DNA of 29,931 nucleotides from Proteromonas lacertae (taxonomy: Eukaryota > Sar > Bigyra > Opalinata > Proteromonadidae), in contig NGBS01000664.1 in NCBI GenBank assembly GCA_002245135.1, forward strand, positions 1-29,931. Direction: 5' to 3'. Both the position numbers and the translations under genes were made by a program. Shown piece by piece: positions 19,138-29,894 of the stretch (position 1 is the stretch's first letter; each line of letters opens with the position of its first letter). Under the pieces are notes generated by a model. That model did no database searches. It had not been told where the DNA came from and saw only the letters and a program-made list of their open reading frames with translations.

Positions 19138-20756
19138 CTGTTCTAAACTATTACTGATTCTTAAATTTCTCTAAAAATTTCTATACAACCTATTGAATAT
19201 ATAAATTAATAATATATACTTTATAAAAATACATTTCTAATGCAGATCCAGCATAAGATAATCTATTTTATAGAATCATAATCATATACTTTAGTAATGA
19301 TAGAACTCTATTAAATATCTTCATATTTCATGAATTTAGTGATACAAAAATAGTATTCACTATAATATTTATAAATTATATTAAATATTATACTTATAAA
19401 TGTGAATTGATAGCTCTTTAACCTTGATAGTTATAATATTGATCATAAACTTTAATATTTTTCCTTACATAACTATAACATGATCGGCAGTAATGCTTGG
19501 AAGATACAAAGTCATGATAATTCATTAGCTTTATCACTCCAATAAACATTATAAAACTCACTATCAATCTTAAATCCATCTAAAAATAAGTCATTGAGTT
19601 CGTTGCATATTTTGTTTATTTTTTCACTTACATTAGTTACAGTAATAACCTGAATCATAATACTACTATAAAAATTGAGAATTTTGTATGAAAACACATA
19701 AACACCATTATTATTTGTACATTCTTATTACTTTATTTTGTCTATTCTGTTTATATAGTTATTACATTTTTCAATTGATGAACTAATTATTGGAATTTCT
19801 TTTATATTTGTCAATAAATAAACAAGACTTTCTTTATTGCTAAGATAATTATCCTTATTTGGATTTGGCAAAATATTATCTTTAATTACTTTACTCTTTA
19901 ATGATTTGAAAGTTCTGCAGCTTATAAGATGAATGCTAGATAATTCTTTTAATAGAATTGATGAATTGACATTTGAAATATAATCCTTTATAAAGAATTT
20001 GTATAAATATGACATTAATCTATACTCGTTATTACTTGCATTTTCATTATCTTAGTAAAATACTAATCAAAAAATCTATTAAATAAATTTAATTACGTTT
20101 GTTATTACATTGACAATGTAAAAGAATTAATTTTACCGATTTATTTTTTTCAATTTACTCAATTAGTTCAATCTATTCACTCGTTGTTTTGTATAAATTA
20201 AACTATGTAAAGTAGATATAACATATAAATAGTTGTAATATAGATGCTTATTCAGTATTTGAACATATTTATTATAATACACATACACAGCATATATAAC
20301 AGATTCAATATATTGTATTGACTTAGACCAATTAATATTATAAGTTTAATAAAATAATTTACCATTACTCAAAATCCATTCTAAGTTATATGAAGGTTAA
20401 GCGATAAAAATATTACCATACCTTTAATTTTGTTTGTTATTTAAAAATATATATATAAAATAGTAAAAATTAAAGGACTTGAGAAAATTGTTCATATTTT
20501 TTTAGACTGCAAGTGCAGCTTTTATTTTATGGTATAATTTAACTTAGTATATACTGTACTTTAAAATATATAGTTAGTATTTATATTTCACTTCATTTAA
20601 AAAAACATCAAAAAATAGAATTCTTTGTTTTATAGCTATATATAAAGCAGAATATGAGATCACTAGATATACAAAAAATCTTATCTTAATTTAATCTCTA
20701 ACATAATGAAAAAAACAAAAGAAAAAGGTATAAGAGCCAATTATTTTTTATAGTGT
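19138..20756. other. A+T-rich region with two weak minus-strand ORFs
   Basis: At 20015-19728 and 19697-19512 the minus strand has short ORFs that lie in the same frame, separated only by adjacent stops and about 30 bp (phrases LKELSSIHLISCRTFKSLKS and VITVTNVSEKINKICNELND). Their composition resembles the neighbouring transposon genes, but no family was recognised. They may be a decayed transposase N-terminus. The first 50 bp after 19137, read on the minus strand, weakly resemble the hAT region just upstream of where copy 2 is cut, which would make this its displaced other half. The rest is featureless. Confidence 0.3.
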
Positions 20757-21355
20757 AGACACTTTTAAAGCAAACTAAATGTATATTCTTACTTATCTTG
20801 ATGAAAAATCGTTACTTTTATGCTTACTTTGTTATATGACCTACCTCTGCAGTATACTTTTTTGTTAATATAAATAGTTTGAATATATGCGCCGTTTGTT
20901 TTCTAGAAATTTTTGAAGCAAACTAAATGCATATTTAGTTAATATAGACTAAAATATATTAGCTGAAATGATTAGAGCAACTTAATGTTGATCATAAGAC
21001 ATATAAAAAGAAAAAAGAAAATATAGAATCAAGCCTCTCTCAAGCCTATTTTTACATTTCTTTTTTTTATATAGAAAGATTTAATAATTATTACATTCTA
21101 ATCATTTCAATTAATGTATTTTAGTCTATATTAGATAAATATGCATTTAGTTTGCTTCAAAAATTTCTAGAAAACAAACGGCGCAAATATTCATACTATT
21201 TATAATAACAAAAAAGTATACTGCAGAGGTAGGTCATATAACAAAGTAAGTATAAAAGTAACAATTTTTCATCAAGACAAGTAAGAATATACATTTAGTT
21301 TGCTTTAAAAGTGTCTGGTAGACAAACGGCCAACTATGACAAACGGCGTACAACA
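20757..21355. mobile_element. Foldback (MITE-like) element of the HYDIN-unit family
   Basis: Two arms of about 225 bp (20757-20982 and 21098-21324) are inverted copies, by eye about 95% identical, around a loop of about 115 bp. The outer right end continues to 21355 with the same GTGTCTGG...CAAACGG... terminus as 19137. The matching outermost 40 bp are missing on the left. Each arm contains, about 130 bp inside, a second end-like motif GCGCCGTTTGTTTTCTAG followed by AGCAAACTAAATG, so a smaller element of about 0.3 kb (about 20889-21186) appears nested exactly at the centre. It has no coding capacity. The high arm identity implies a young copy or gene conversion. Confidence 0.75.
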
Positions 21356-22071
21356 TGTGAGATAATTATGTAATTTGTTAATATAAGTCAAAAACACTTT
21401 CACTTTAATAATAACAATTAATTATATTTGTTGGTACGCCGTTGGGAGATAAATGGGTTTTAAATTACGTTGAAGTTATAAACGTAACCTTAAACCCCGA
21501 AATATTACCAATATACACTTAGTTTTTAAAAATAGTTACGTTGGCCGTATATCGTATTGTTTTGGTTAATCAGTTATATATCTAACACTGATTGTTTATA
21601 CTTCATATTAAACGTCAATAGCAATAATAGAAAACGAAATTAAGGTTTTAAAATTGAAAAAGTAGGCTTGAAAGAGGCTTGAACTCGATTTTTATTTTAC
21701 CATTTTTTAAGTATTTTAATATATATTAAGGGCTACAGACCCAAAATGGCTTGACGCTAGACCACGAGGCTTGACGCTGGACCCGAGGCTAAAATTTATA
21801 TATTCGTTTCATTTTTCTTATTTTTCATTTTATTCAATAACCGTTCATTTGTACAACGGTTTTAACGGTCGTTACGAATCCGTTACATGTCAGTTACATA
21901 ACTGACGTGTAACTGACGGTGTAACTGCCGTCCGTTGTAAACATTTGTTCAATTATGTTATAGAGACTGATATAAACCTTAGGAAGGCCATATACACCAC
22001 CTAAGACTCGTTTTCACTTTCCCTTGTTTTCACTTTCCCTTTTCTTTTACTCATTTAGTTTTTGAAATGCG
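21356..22071. repeat. Repeat-rich non-coding spacer
   Basis: No gene is seen. At 21429 TTGTTGGTACGCCGTT resembles the family terminus at 12740. 21664-21684 (AGGCTTGAAAGAGGCTTGA) is an inverted relative of 21029-21047 in the foldback loop. 21748-21790 is a tandem repeat of a 19-20-bp unit (GGCTTGACGCTAGACCACGA). 21890-21945 contains several GTAACTGAC/CGTTAC phrases in both orientations. 22011-22040 has a repeated TTTTCACTTTCCCT. Confidence 0.5.
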
Positions 22072-22199
22072 GATTTCATAATCGATTTTCCTTTCCCTTT
22101 CTTTTTTTCACTTATTTACCTAGAGAAAAGTGATCGACTTCACTTTCCCTAAGTAAGGAAGTGAAAAAAAGAAAGGGTAAGAAGAATCGGTTATGGATT
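22072..22199. repeat. 128-bp near-perfect palindrome
   Basis: The arms fold about a centre near 22136. A perfect 19-bp core, CCCTTTCTTTTTTTCACTT (22095-22113), pairs with 22159-22177. Imperfect pairing continues outward to about 22072/22199 and inward through CTAGAGAAAAGTGA/TTCACTTTCCCTAAG. It lies 120 bp before the first right-hand Polinton gene. It may be a tiny foldback element or a structural end. Confidence 0.7.
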
Positions 22200-22316
22200 T
22201 TTTATGTTATTTTAAATAAACCCTTAAAAACACACAGTCTTCTTTTTATTTTAATTAATCTCTGTATTAGTATTTAAAATATATAATTATTTAATCATAA
22301 TTAGATAAATTCATAT

Positions 22317-22730
22317 TTACTTACTTCTTTTTTTGATATCTGCATCCATTTTCACTCTAGCTGCTAAAGCATCACATAATAAAGATAGTAATCCATTAAC
22401 TGCGTAATCTAATTTGTTATCAATAAATAATTGATTATTCTCAATTAATTCTTTCTTAAATCTATTACCATCTTTTCTAATATTATCTAAATATGTGATA
22501 ATTTCCAATCTTTTTTTCGTTGCATACTGATTAGTATAATAATGCTTAACTTTGTCTAGTATAGCTTTTAACTTTGCTAGATTAGCTATGCTCTCTTCTA
22601 AATAATATAAGAAATGAACTTCTGTATATCCATTTAATGCTAATTCTCTAATGCTATTAAAAACTTTGATCCAAAATGGTATTTCTTCTTGAACCATTGT
22701 TATATCTCTCTGATAAACAAAATGACGCAT
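22317..22730 (-). CDS. Polinton helical protein, unknown function
   Basis: A 137-residue protein starts at the ATG at 22730 (MRHFVYQRDITMVQ). An extension to 22751 would need a TTG start, and the ATG is preceded by CTATATTAAA, like other starts in these elements. The sequence is almost entirely predicted helix (WIKVFNSIRELALNGYTEV, LEESIANLAKLKAILDKVKH) with a basic C-terminus (KMDADIKKRSK). It is divergent to the polymerase gene across a 195-bp promoter. No family was recognised, and it looks whole. Confidence 0.55.
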   Translation of the reverse strand: MRHFVYQRDITMVQEEIPFWIKVFNSIRELALNGYTEVHFLYYLEESIANLAKLKAILDKVKHYYTNQYATKKRLEIITYLDNIRKDGNRFKKELIENNQLFIDNKLDYAVNGLLSLLCDALAARVKMDADIKKRSK

Positions 22731-22782
22731 TTTAATATAGTAAAAAATCAAAAAAACAATAAATTAAAAGTAAAGTTAATTA

Positions 22783-22844
22783 TTTCTTTGATAATCAAAG
22801 AAAAAATTTTAACTATATTATTACAACTCCTTGATTATCAAGGA
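22783..22844. promoter_or_regulatory. Twin palindromes in the polB divergent promoter
   Basis: Two related palindromes lie between the divergent starts at 22730 and 22926. One has 10-bp arms TTTCTTTGAT/ATCAAAGAAA around a central A (22783-22803). The other has 8-bp arms TCCTTGAT/ATCAAGGA around a central T (22828-22844). They share CYTTGATWATCAARG, and their centres are 43 bp apart, about four helical turns. This is the geometry of paired operator sites for a dimeric regulator. A role in co-controlling the two genes is inferred. Confidence 0.5.
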
Positions 22845-22925
22845 ATTTCAATTAGCAAATCATATTAATACATTTGGAGTTATTTTATTGGGTATATTTA
22901 TATCTTTCTCGTTTTATAGGTTCTA

Positions 22926-25900
22926 ATGTATCCCAGCTATCCTCCTTGGTTTAATCCATGGTATTATCAGTCTCCAAGTACTTCTATGCCTATTCAAGGC
23001 AATAGTCAAGCAAATCAGATTCCAATGTTGCCACAAAGTTATTTTAATCCCTGGATGAACCCTTATTTTACTCCAGCTATCCCACCACCACCATCCTATT
23101 ACTATCCTCCACCATATTATGTTGGATCATTCAATGCAAGAGCGCAACAACAACCTCAGCAGCAACAACAACAACAATCAAACACTACTAGAAGTACTAA
23201 TGGAACTAGTTTCATAACACCAAGAAGAAGAACAACATCTTCAATTGTAATTGATCAACCACCTCCTCCACCTCCAAAAATACAGCGATTAGCAGAAATC
23301 CCAGATGATTTATTGCCAGATACACCTCCTCCTGAAGATCCACCAACACTTTCACCAATTAATGATGGACCAATTCCTGAAATACATCCTCAATCAACTA
23401 CAGATGTTGAAAGAAGAAGGCAGCTACAGGAAGAAATGATTGCTCTGGATGTTGTTGATAATCATCCAGAGCAGCTGAAAACAATGTCACATCCTGAAAG
23501 AGTAAGTTTGTTACAACTTGTAGAGAGAAGTAGTAGAGACTACGAACGTACCTACGAGAAGATTATAAATGAAGAAGATGGAAAGAAACCTGAGGATTTG
23601 TTTACCCAAATCTGCAATGCATCAAGTGATTTTATGGTTACCATACGTAACTACATAAATGAGAAGAAATTTTCTTATATAAAAGTGTATTTCAGATTCA
23701 GAGTAGGTTATATAGGATCCGATGAACCAGCCAATGCACAAGTAAGTTGTTACAAAACATTCGAAACAGCGCCAGAAATTATAACTTCTCAAGAGTTAGG
23801 TACAATTGGTTCAAAGTTAAACAATGCCATGATTCGAGATTTAGGTTCAATTTTCAACACTGAAAGATCTGAACTAAAGTTCAGATATATTAAGAAGGTA
23901 GAGATGATACTGATGAAAAGTTCAATGGCTGCTGGATCCTCTACAGAAGATGACAACATAAAGTTACCAGCAAGTCTCAACAATAGAAAGTGCGTTATTA
24001 ATTTAGTAAGATATAGTGAAGAATGTAAGAATATGTGCTTTTTATTTAGCGTGGCAGCTGGTTTACACTATGTAGAGTTCAAAGACCACCGTAACAGAGC
24101 AATGAAATATAAACAGTATGTAGACTTAATGGATGTAAGTAGTTTAAGGTTTCCAGTAGATGCAATTAATGATAGCGACAGAATTGATGAGTTTGAACAG
24201 CTGAATCATATTACTATCAATATATTTACAATAGACCAGAATGAACCAATACCTTTATACGTTACCAACATAGATAAAAGAAAACACTGGCCTCATGTGA
24301 ACCTATTGATATATAAAGATCATTATATGGTAATAACAAAGTTAGAAGCCTTCCTATCACCTTCTGGTAAAAGGTGTCATAATTATTATACCAGATGCCA
24401 GTATTGTTTCTGTACTTTATCAACAGCTGATATGATAATTCAACATCAGAAAGAGAATTGTCAATTACAAAAAGGAATCATTCGTCAATTTCCACCTCCA
24501 GATACCTTCATCAAGTTTCATAATTTCAAATACCAACAAATGATTCCTGTAGTATTATACTGGGATACAGAAGTTATACAAGTACCAATAGATCCTTCTG
24601 AAGTAATACCTGGAGCCAAAGGAGCGTTTAAAAAACATATTCTCAGCAGTTGGTGCATTCACTTAAGTTCCAGGTACCCTGAAATCATCAGCGAAGAAAC
24701 ATTCTTCGGAAAACTGAAATTGCAGCAAGATCCACAAGATTTGGAGATGCAACTAGTAAAGAAGTTTGTTGAGATTCAAGATTATGTATTGAAGAAGTAT
24801 GAAGATTATAAAAGTGGTGAATTGAAACCATTAGATGAAAGCACTTATATTCCAGCTCATAAAAATATCGATAAATGTATGTGGTGCAATACACCCTTCA
24901 ATGAAAACGACAGAAATAGAAGGCGAACAAGACACCATGACCATTTTACTGGCAAGTATATTGCAACCTTATGTTCAAACTGTAATTGGCATTGTAGTTT
25001 ACAACATATGCCTATACCATGTTTGGCACACAACAGTAAAAACTATGACAATAACTTTATAATACGTGGATTATCAAAGTTGGATAAAGAAATGGAAGCA
25101 AAATGGTACAATGATAATAATATTCCTATTCCAAATGATGATGATGATGATGATGAAGATAATGAAATTATACAATTACCAATACCTGAACCTGAACCTG
25201 AACCAATTGCTGATAGATTAGCTGAATACAATAGAGGTATTGAAGAAGAAAAGAAACAAGAACAAGAAGCAAAAACAGTTGATAATGATGAAGAAGATGC
25301 AGAAACAGAAGAAGATACTGATTCTGATTTGCCATTACCAGAAATACCAATTAATACAATTGAAATAGTTGATGAGAATGATCCAGCAAATGAAGAAGCA
25401 TTTAATGAGTTGTATTACATGTTACATAGTAGAGATCATTACATATCACCAAGAACAGCAGAAGATATTGGATTAGAAGAAGAGATGGGAAATATTATTG
25501 TTTCACAACCTAATTCAACAACAATTGAACAACAACAACAACAACAACCAACACCAAGAAAGAAGAAATATCATTCAAAACTATCTGTATTGTTAAAAAC
25601 TGATAATAAGTTTTTACTTATCAAGTTCATGAAGTTACACTTTATAGATAGTTGTCAATTTATGCCAGCATCATTAGATTCATTAGTAAAGTCATTGAAA
25701 GTCGAAGCTGATGCACATGCTAATCATAAAGTACTCTTTAAACCAGTTTATCAATATGTAACACAAACAAAAGAGATAAATGATTGTTTAAAAGAGAGAA
25801 ACTGGACAGTAGATGATTTTATAGCTAAGTGGGGTTTACAGAAAGGTCATTTTCCCTACGAATACGTAGATAGTATTCAAAAGTTATACCTTACTGATAA

Positions 25901-27808
25901 ATTACCTAGAAAAGAAGATTTTAAGTCTCAATTAAAACAGAATGAAGGTATATCTGATTATGATTATGAATCATCTCAAGCTCTCTGGACTCTATTGAAA
26001 TGTAAAAACTTGATGGATTACAATATGTTCTATTTAGCAATTGATGTTCTTACATTATCTAGTGTATTCGATCACTTTAGGAATGTTGTATTTAGAACGT
26101 TTACATTAGATCCATGCTGGCATGTATCATGTCCTGGATTAGCCTGGAGTATATTCCTTAAAAAATCCAAAGTGGATATAGAACTAATATCAGATCAAGA
26201 CAAGTATGACTTTATGAGAAAAGGTCTTATTGGTGGAATTTCAATGATTGGATCTACGAGAAAAGCAGAAGCTAAAAATCATTACATGGATCCTCCATAC
26301 TTTTCAGATCATACTTCTCATCCACCAAAACAAGAAACATATATTATGTATGTAGATTATAATTCTCTATATCCTTCTACAATGGCATCAATGAAATTAC
26401 CCTATAAAGACTTTCAATGGGAACCAAATCCTCAATTAATTTATGATAATGTTATAACAAATTAAAACCTTATGAGGATTTAAAAAGATCATTTATGGTA
26501 GAAGATCAGAAGCTGTGGAAGGATCCAGAGAGCAGAGGTTATATATTAGAAGTTGATATAGAACCTCCAGATAATACAAATGGCAAGTTCTCAGAGTATC
26601 CTTTGTTTCCTGAACGAAAGATAATATTATATGAAGATTTGTCACCAACACAGAAGCAATGGGCCAGAGAATTAGGATTAGTAGCTGTCAACAAAAAGTC
26701 TGGCAAAGAAGTATTGAAGAATAATACAGCAAGAATAATATGTGATTTATCCAACAAGTATCATTATGTTGTTCATTATCAATATCTAAACTATGCTGTG
26801 AAGTTAGGATATAAAGTAACCAAAGTATGGAGAGTAATTAGTTTTTGTGAAACAGATTATGCGTATGAATTTGTTATGCAATGCCATCTATTAAGAAAAG
26901 ATGCAAAGAAGTTCCATCGAGATGCCAGAAGCTGATACGTTTAAACTAATCCTGAATAGTGCATATGGTAAGACATGTGAGAATACTGAGAATAGATGTA
27001 GAAGTAGACTAGTTAATAATGAGGACCAATTCCTCAAATGTGTTAGCAATCCATACTTTACTGGTTTTTGTTTCAATTGATGGTTGTGACTTGAGAGTGT
27101 GTAAGTTTAAAAAATACAAGTGTGCAATAGATAAGCCAAGCTATATTGGAATGTCCATTCTTTGCCAATCAAAGTATCTTATGGCAAAGTTTTGGTATGG
27201 ACAATTATATCAAAAGTATAAACAAGGATTGCGTTTATTAATGACAGATACAGACTCTTTTATCTTTATGGTATGGACAGATGATATATACAAAGATATT
27301 GCTAATGATTTAAGTCTACAAGGTTGCATGGATACTGGTAATATTAATTGTGATTATCTTAAAGAGAGAGGTATTCGTTATCAGAACTATCAAAGAAACA
27401 GGTGAACTGAATTTACTTAAAATGGAAGAGAACAAAAGTGATCAATTATATACAATTAACAAAATTCTGTGGATTGAAAGCAAAGATGTATGCTTATGAG
27501 AAGCAAAGAGTGGATGGATTTACGCATTTAAAGGTGTCTGATAGCAGAGCAAAAGGCGTAACTAAAGGTTTCAGAATAAAGACTTGTGACTATGATTACT
27601 ACAAGAATATCTTAGAAAGTAAAGAACTAAGTAAAGTTTATGTTAATCAATATAGTTTCAGAAGTGCAAAACAAGTAGTATACACAGTTAAACAACCAAA
27701 GTTAGCTTTTACAATCTTTGATATAAAGAGATTTTACTTGAATGTTTTAACTTCAATTCCTTATACTATAAGTCGCCCACCCACCACCAATGTTTACAGA
27801 TATTGTCG

Positions 27809-27812
<4 letters not shown>
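22926..27812 (+). pseudogene. Polinton protein-primed DNA polymerase B (broken)
   Basis: The first 1,179 codons are uninterrupted. The order is as follows. A Pro/Gln-rich disordered N-terminus (about 1-150). A domain with CKNMCFLFSVAAGLHYVEF and HVNLLIYKDHYMVI (about 360-475), usual in Polinton and related polymerases. A zinc finger, CQYCFCTL...HQKENC (about 495). Exo I (YWDTEV, about 545). A two-CXXC zinc insert (CMWCNTPF, CSNCNWHC, about 650-690). Exo II (AHNSKNYDNNF, about 705). An acidic insert of about 150 residues. Exo III (YLAIDVLTLSSVFDHFR, about 1040). Polymerase motif A (YVDYNSLYPS, about 1140). Farther on come motif B-like (AYGKTCEN, about 26963) and motif C (MTDTDSFIF, about 27245) segments. 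The 3' part is broken several times. The start at 22926 follows TTTTATAGG. The family is certain. Confidence 0.9.

Positions 27813-27843
<31 letters not shown>
27809..27843. repeat. (ATA)n microsatellite after polB
   Basis: About 11 copies of an ATA/AAT unit lie immediately behind the polymerase gene, like the TTA run near 13.26 kb. Confidence 0.85.
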
Positions 27844-27844
<1 letters not shown>

Positions 27845-27882
27845 TTATTAATATTGATGAAAATAACATTAATTAGAATAAA

Positions 27883-28145
27883 ATGGATATATTCAATATA
27901 TTTGTGTATGCTTTTACTTTTGTGTTTTTCTTCTTATGCTTACTAATTCTTATTATAATCAGCCTTACACTAAGTCAAATACAAATGCAACTCAAGAACT
28001 ACCACCAGGATATAAGTTTGTTGATCAAACAAACCAATCAAACCTTACGAGCAATTTTAACAATGCACCACCGCCATTACAGAATTTTACAAGAGCGGAT
28101 CCGTATGATGATGATGAAATGTCAAGACAAATCGAGCCAGTATAG
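27883..28145 (+). pseudogene. Small membrane-anchored protein (Polinton), unknown
   Basis: An ATG at 27883 opens a strongly hydrophobic N-terminus (FVYAFTFVFFFLCLLILIII, one membrane segment). In an overlapping frame the following sequence reads as a polar Pro/Asn/Gln-rich tail with a PPGY phrase (ELPPGYKFVDQ). Two frames look coding, so the gene is probably broken. PPxY-like phrases recruit WW-domain proteins in some viruses, but this is speculative. It lies between polB and the integrase on the same strand. Confidence 0.4.
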
Positions 28146-29228
28146 AGAATATTTAGATAGACTTTATGAACAGTATTATTATTTAAGTGAAAAACAGTTT
28201 ATTAAATTAACTCAAGAAGCTATTGGAAAGAATGAAGTTCCACCTCCTTATGATGTTGTTAGAGAGTATCTTAGACGTAAACCAGGTCGTCAAGTAGTTG
28301 ATTTCAAGTACAATAAAGATTTACCTTTTGCAACTGTTAAGAAACCAGGCTATTTTCATTAGATATTGTCTTTTTCTTACCTCAATTATATCATTTATAT
28401 ATAATAGAAATAAACTCTAGAAAAGTATGGGTGATACCAATGTCAAGCAATAATGCTGTAGATATAATGAGAGCTTTTAATGCATGGTATTTTAAAACAA
28501 ATGAAGATGGTTCTGAAATAGTATCAAAAAGACGTGTTGTAAGTATTTTAGCTGATTTAGAAAGTGGTTTTAGTGTAGTTAAAGAGTTCTGTGATAAGGA
28601 AGGAATAACATTCTATCAAAAAGCACCTAATGAACATAGAATAGAAGCTATATTAGATAAATCGTAAGTGTAATAAAGAAACTATTATATAAACACTTGA
28701 TAGACTTAGGAATAGAAGCACCAGAGTTTCAAGCTAATATTGATCGACGGGACAGAAGAGAAATCATCGATCAAAAAGTGGTTAGCACGTTTCAATGATA
28801 TTGTACAACAAGCTGTGAATGACTATAACAACAAACCATTATCAAGTTTGAGAGATTTTACACCTAATGAAGTATACAATAGTCCTAAACTACAAAACAG
28901 AATGTTAATGGAATCAATCAAATACAATTTTAATAATGAACAAAGATTAAAAGTTCATTTTCAAGTAGGAGATTTAGTTCGATTTAAAGAGAGAAGAAGA
29001 CCTATGGATAAAAACACTTATTGGTCAGATAAGATATATCGTATTATAAAGAAGAACAGATACTCTTATATGTTAGGAGATACAAATGGAAATTGGGATG
29101 AAGATGTGTCTCGATATAGGTTTAAGCACTATGAACTTCAATTAGTAGCTAGAAGGGATCCTGAAACAAATTTCAGACATATTTTGGAAAGACCTCGAAT
29201 CAGAAAAGGTGATAATACAATTGTGTAA
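28108..29228 (+). pseudogene. Polinton integrase, diverged second family (broken)
   Basis: Recognisable blocks occur in order. An N-terminal helical region (YLDRLYEQYYYLSEKQFIKL) matches the LYKTYGYLNKRDFI block of the left-hand integrase. Core blocks follow (SRKVWVIPMSS, 28420; VVSILADLESGFSVV with the second acidic position, 28540; NEHRIEAI, 28630). Then come the DYNNKPLSSLRDFTPNEVYN helix (28820) and a C-terminal SH3/chromo-like module (FQVGDLVRFKERRRP, YWSDKIYRIIKKN, 28960-29055). Overall length agrees with the intact copy. The gene is broken about three times. Its sequence is clearly related to the left copy but far from identical, indicating a different Polinton family. Confidence 0.75.
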
Positions 29229-29252
29229 TTAATTAATTAATTTTAAGCTGTT

Positions 29253-29668
29253 CTAACAACCAAGCAACATCATAGCTATTAACTTGTTTTCTGGTGGAGC
29301 AACAATTGTCTTTGCATTAATTACTTTTTGATTCTTCTCTGTTTTTGTTTGACCTCTTGCAAGATACAACACATTGTGTAATAAAAACTCCTTATCAATT
29401 GTAGATACAATAATTGGTTTGTATCTTGATGGAATGAAGATCTCGTAAAATCCATGGTTGGAATAGGTGAAATTGTAGGACAACCAACGCTATATCTATC
29501 TTCTACAGCCTGGCCATAATTTATTACCAAAGGTGCTTTGATATTTGATGATGAGAACCATATTATATCTTTAGCTTCTTTTGGAATATATATCTTCCAT
29601 CTACACTCGTCACTATACTTCTCGAATCCAAAAATAGTTTGGTCACCATGGCTAAAACAATACTTCAT
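29253..29668 (-). pseudogene. Polinton protein of unknown function (broken)
   Basis: The ATG at 29668 starts MKYCFSHGDQTIFGFEKYSD. The protein looks mixed alpha/beta with aromatic-rich strands (CRWKIYIPKEAKDIIWFSSS). Coding-like sequence with similar composition (YEIFIPSRYKPIIVSTIDKE) continues in another frame to about 29253, so it is broken. It converges on the integrase and is divergent to the small gene at 29763. No family was recognised. A minor structural role is possible but unsupported. Confidence 0.4.
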
Positions 29669-29762
29669 GAATTCTTAAAAAATGTAACGAAAATGCCAAA
29701 GATCGCGAAACGAATAAATTCGGTATTTCTTTTATTTTCGTTTATATAGGTATCAAATAACA
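29669..29762. promoter_or_regulatory. Divergent promoter with TATA-like box
   Basis: A 94-bp gap between divergent starts. TTTATATAGG lies about 15 bp before the plus-strand ATG. GCGAAACGAA and TTTTCGTTTA form loosely inverted phrases. Layout resembles the promoters at 296-456 and before polB. Confidence 0.35.
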
Positions 29763-29894
29763 ATGGAAATGATGTTAAAAGAAAATGCAGAAGCAGCATT
29801 TGACATGTGGTTCGAATTATGCAGCACATATATCAATCACAAAGATGATGGTAGTTTGGAGTACCAAAACGCATTAAAGAAAGCAGGAATATAA
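29763..29894 (+). CDS. Small acidic ORF, 43 aa (Polinton)
   Basis: An ATG shortly after a TATATA box opens 43 codons (MEMMLKENAEAAFDMWFELC...), predicted helical, ending in a stop at 29892-29894. Short length limits confidence, but promoter position and composition favour a real gene. It could be the 5' part of a longer broken gene, because the window ends 37 bp later. No family was recognised. Confidence 0.35.
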   Translation: MEMMLKENAEAAFDMWFELCSTYINHKDDGSLEYQNALKKAGI

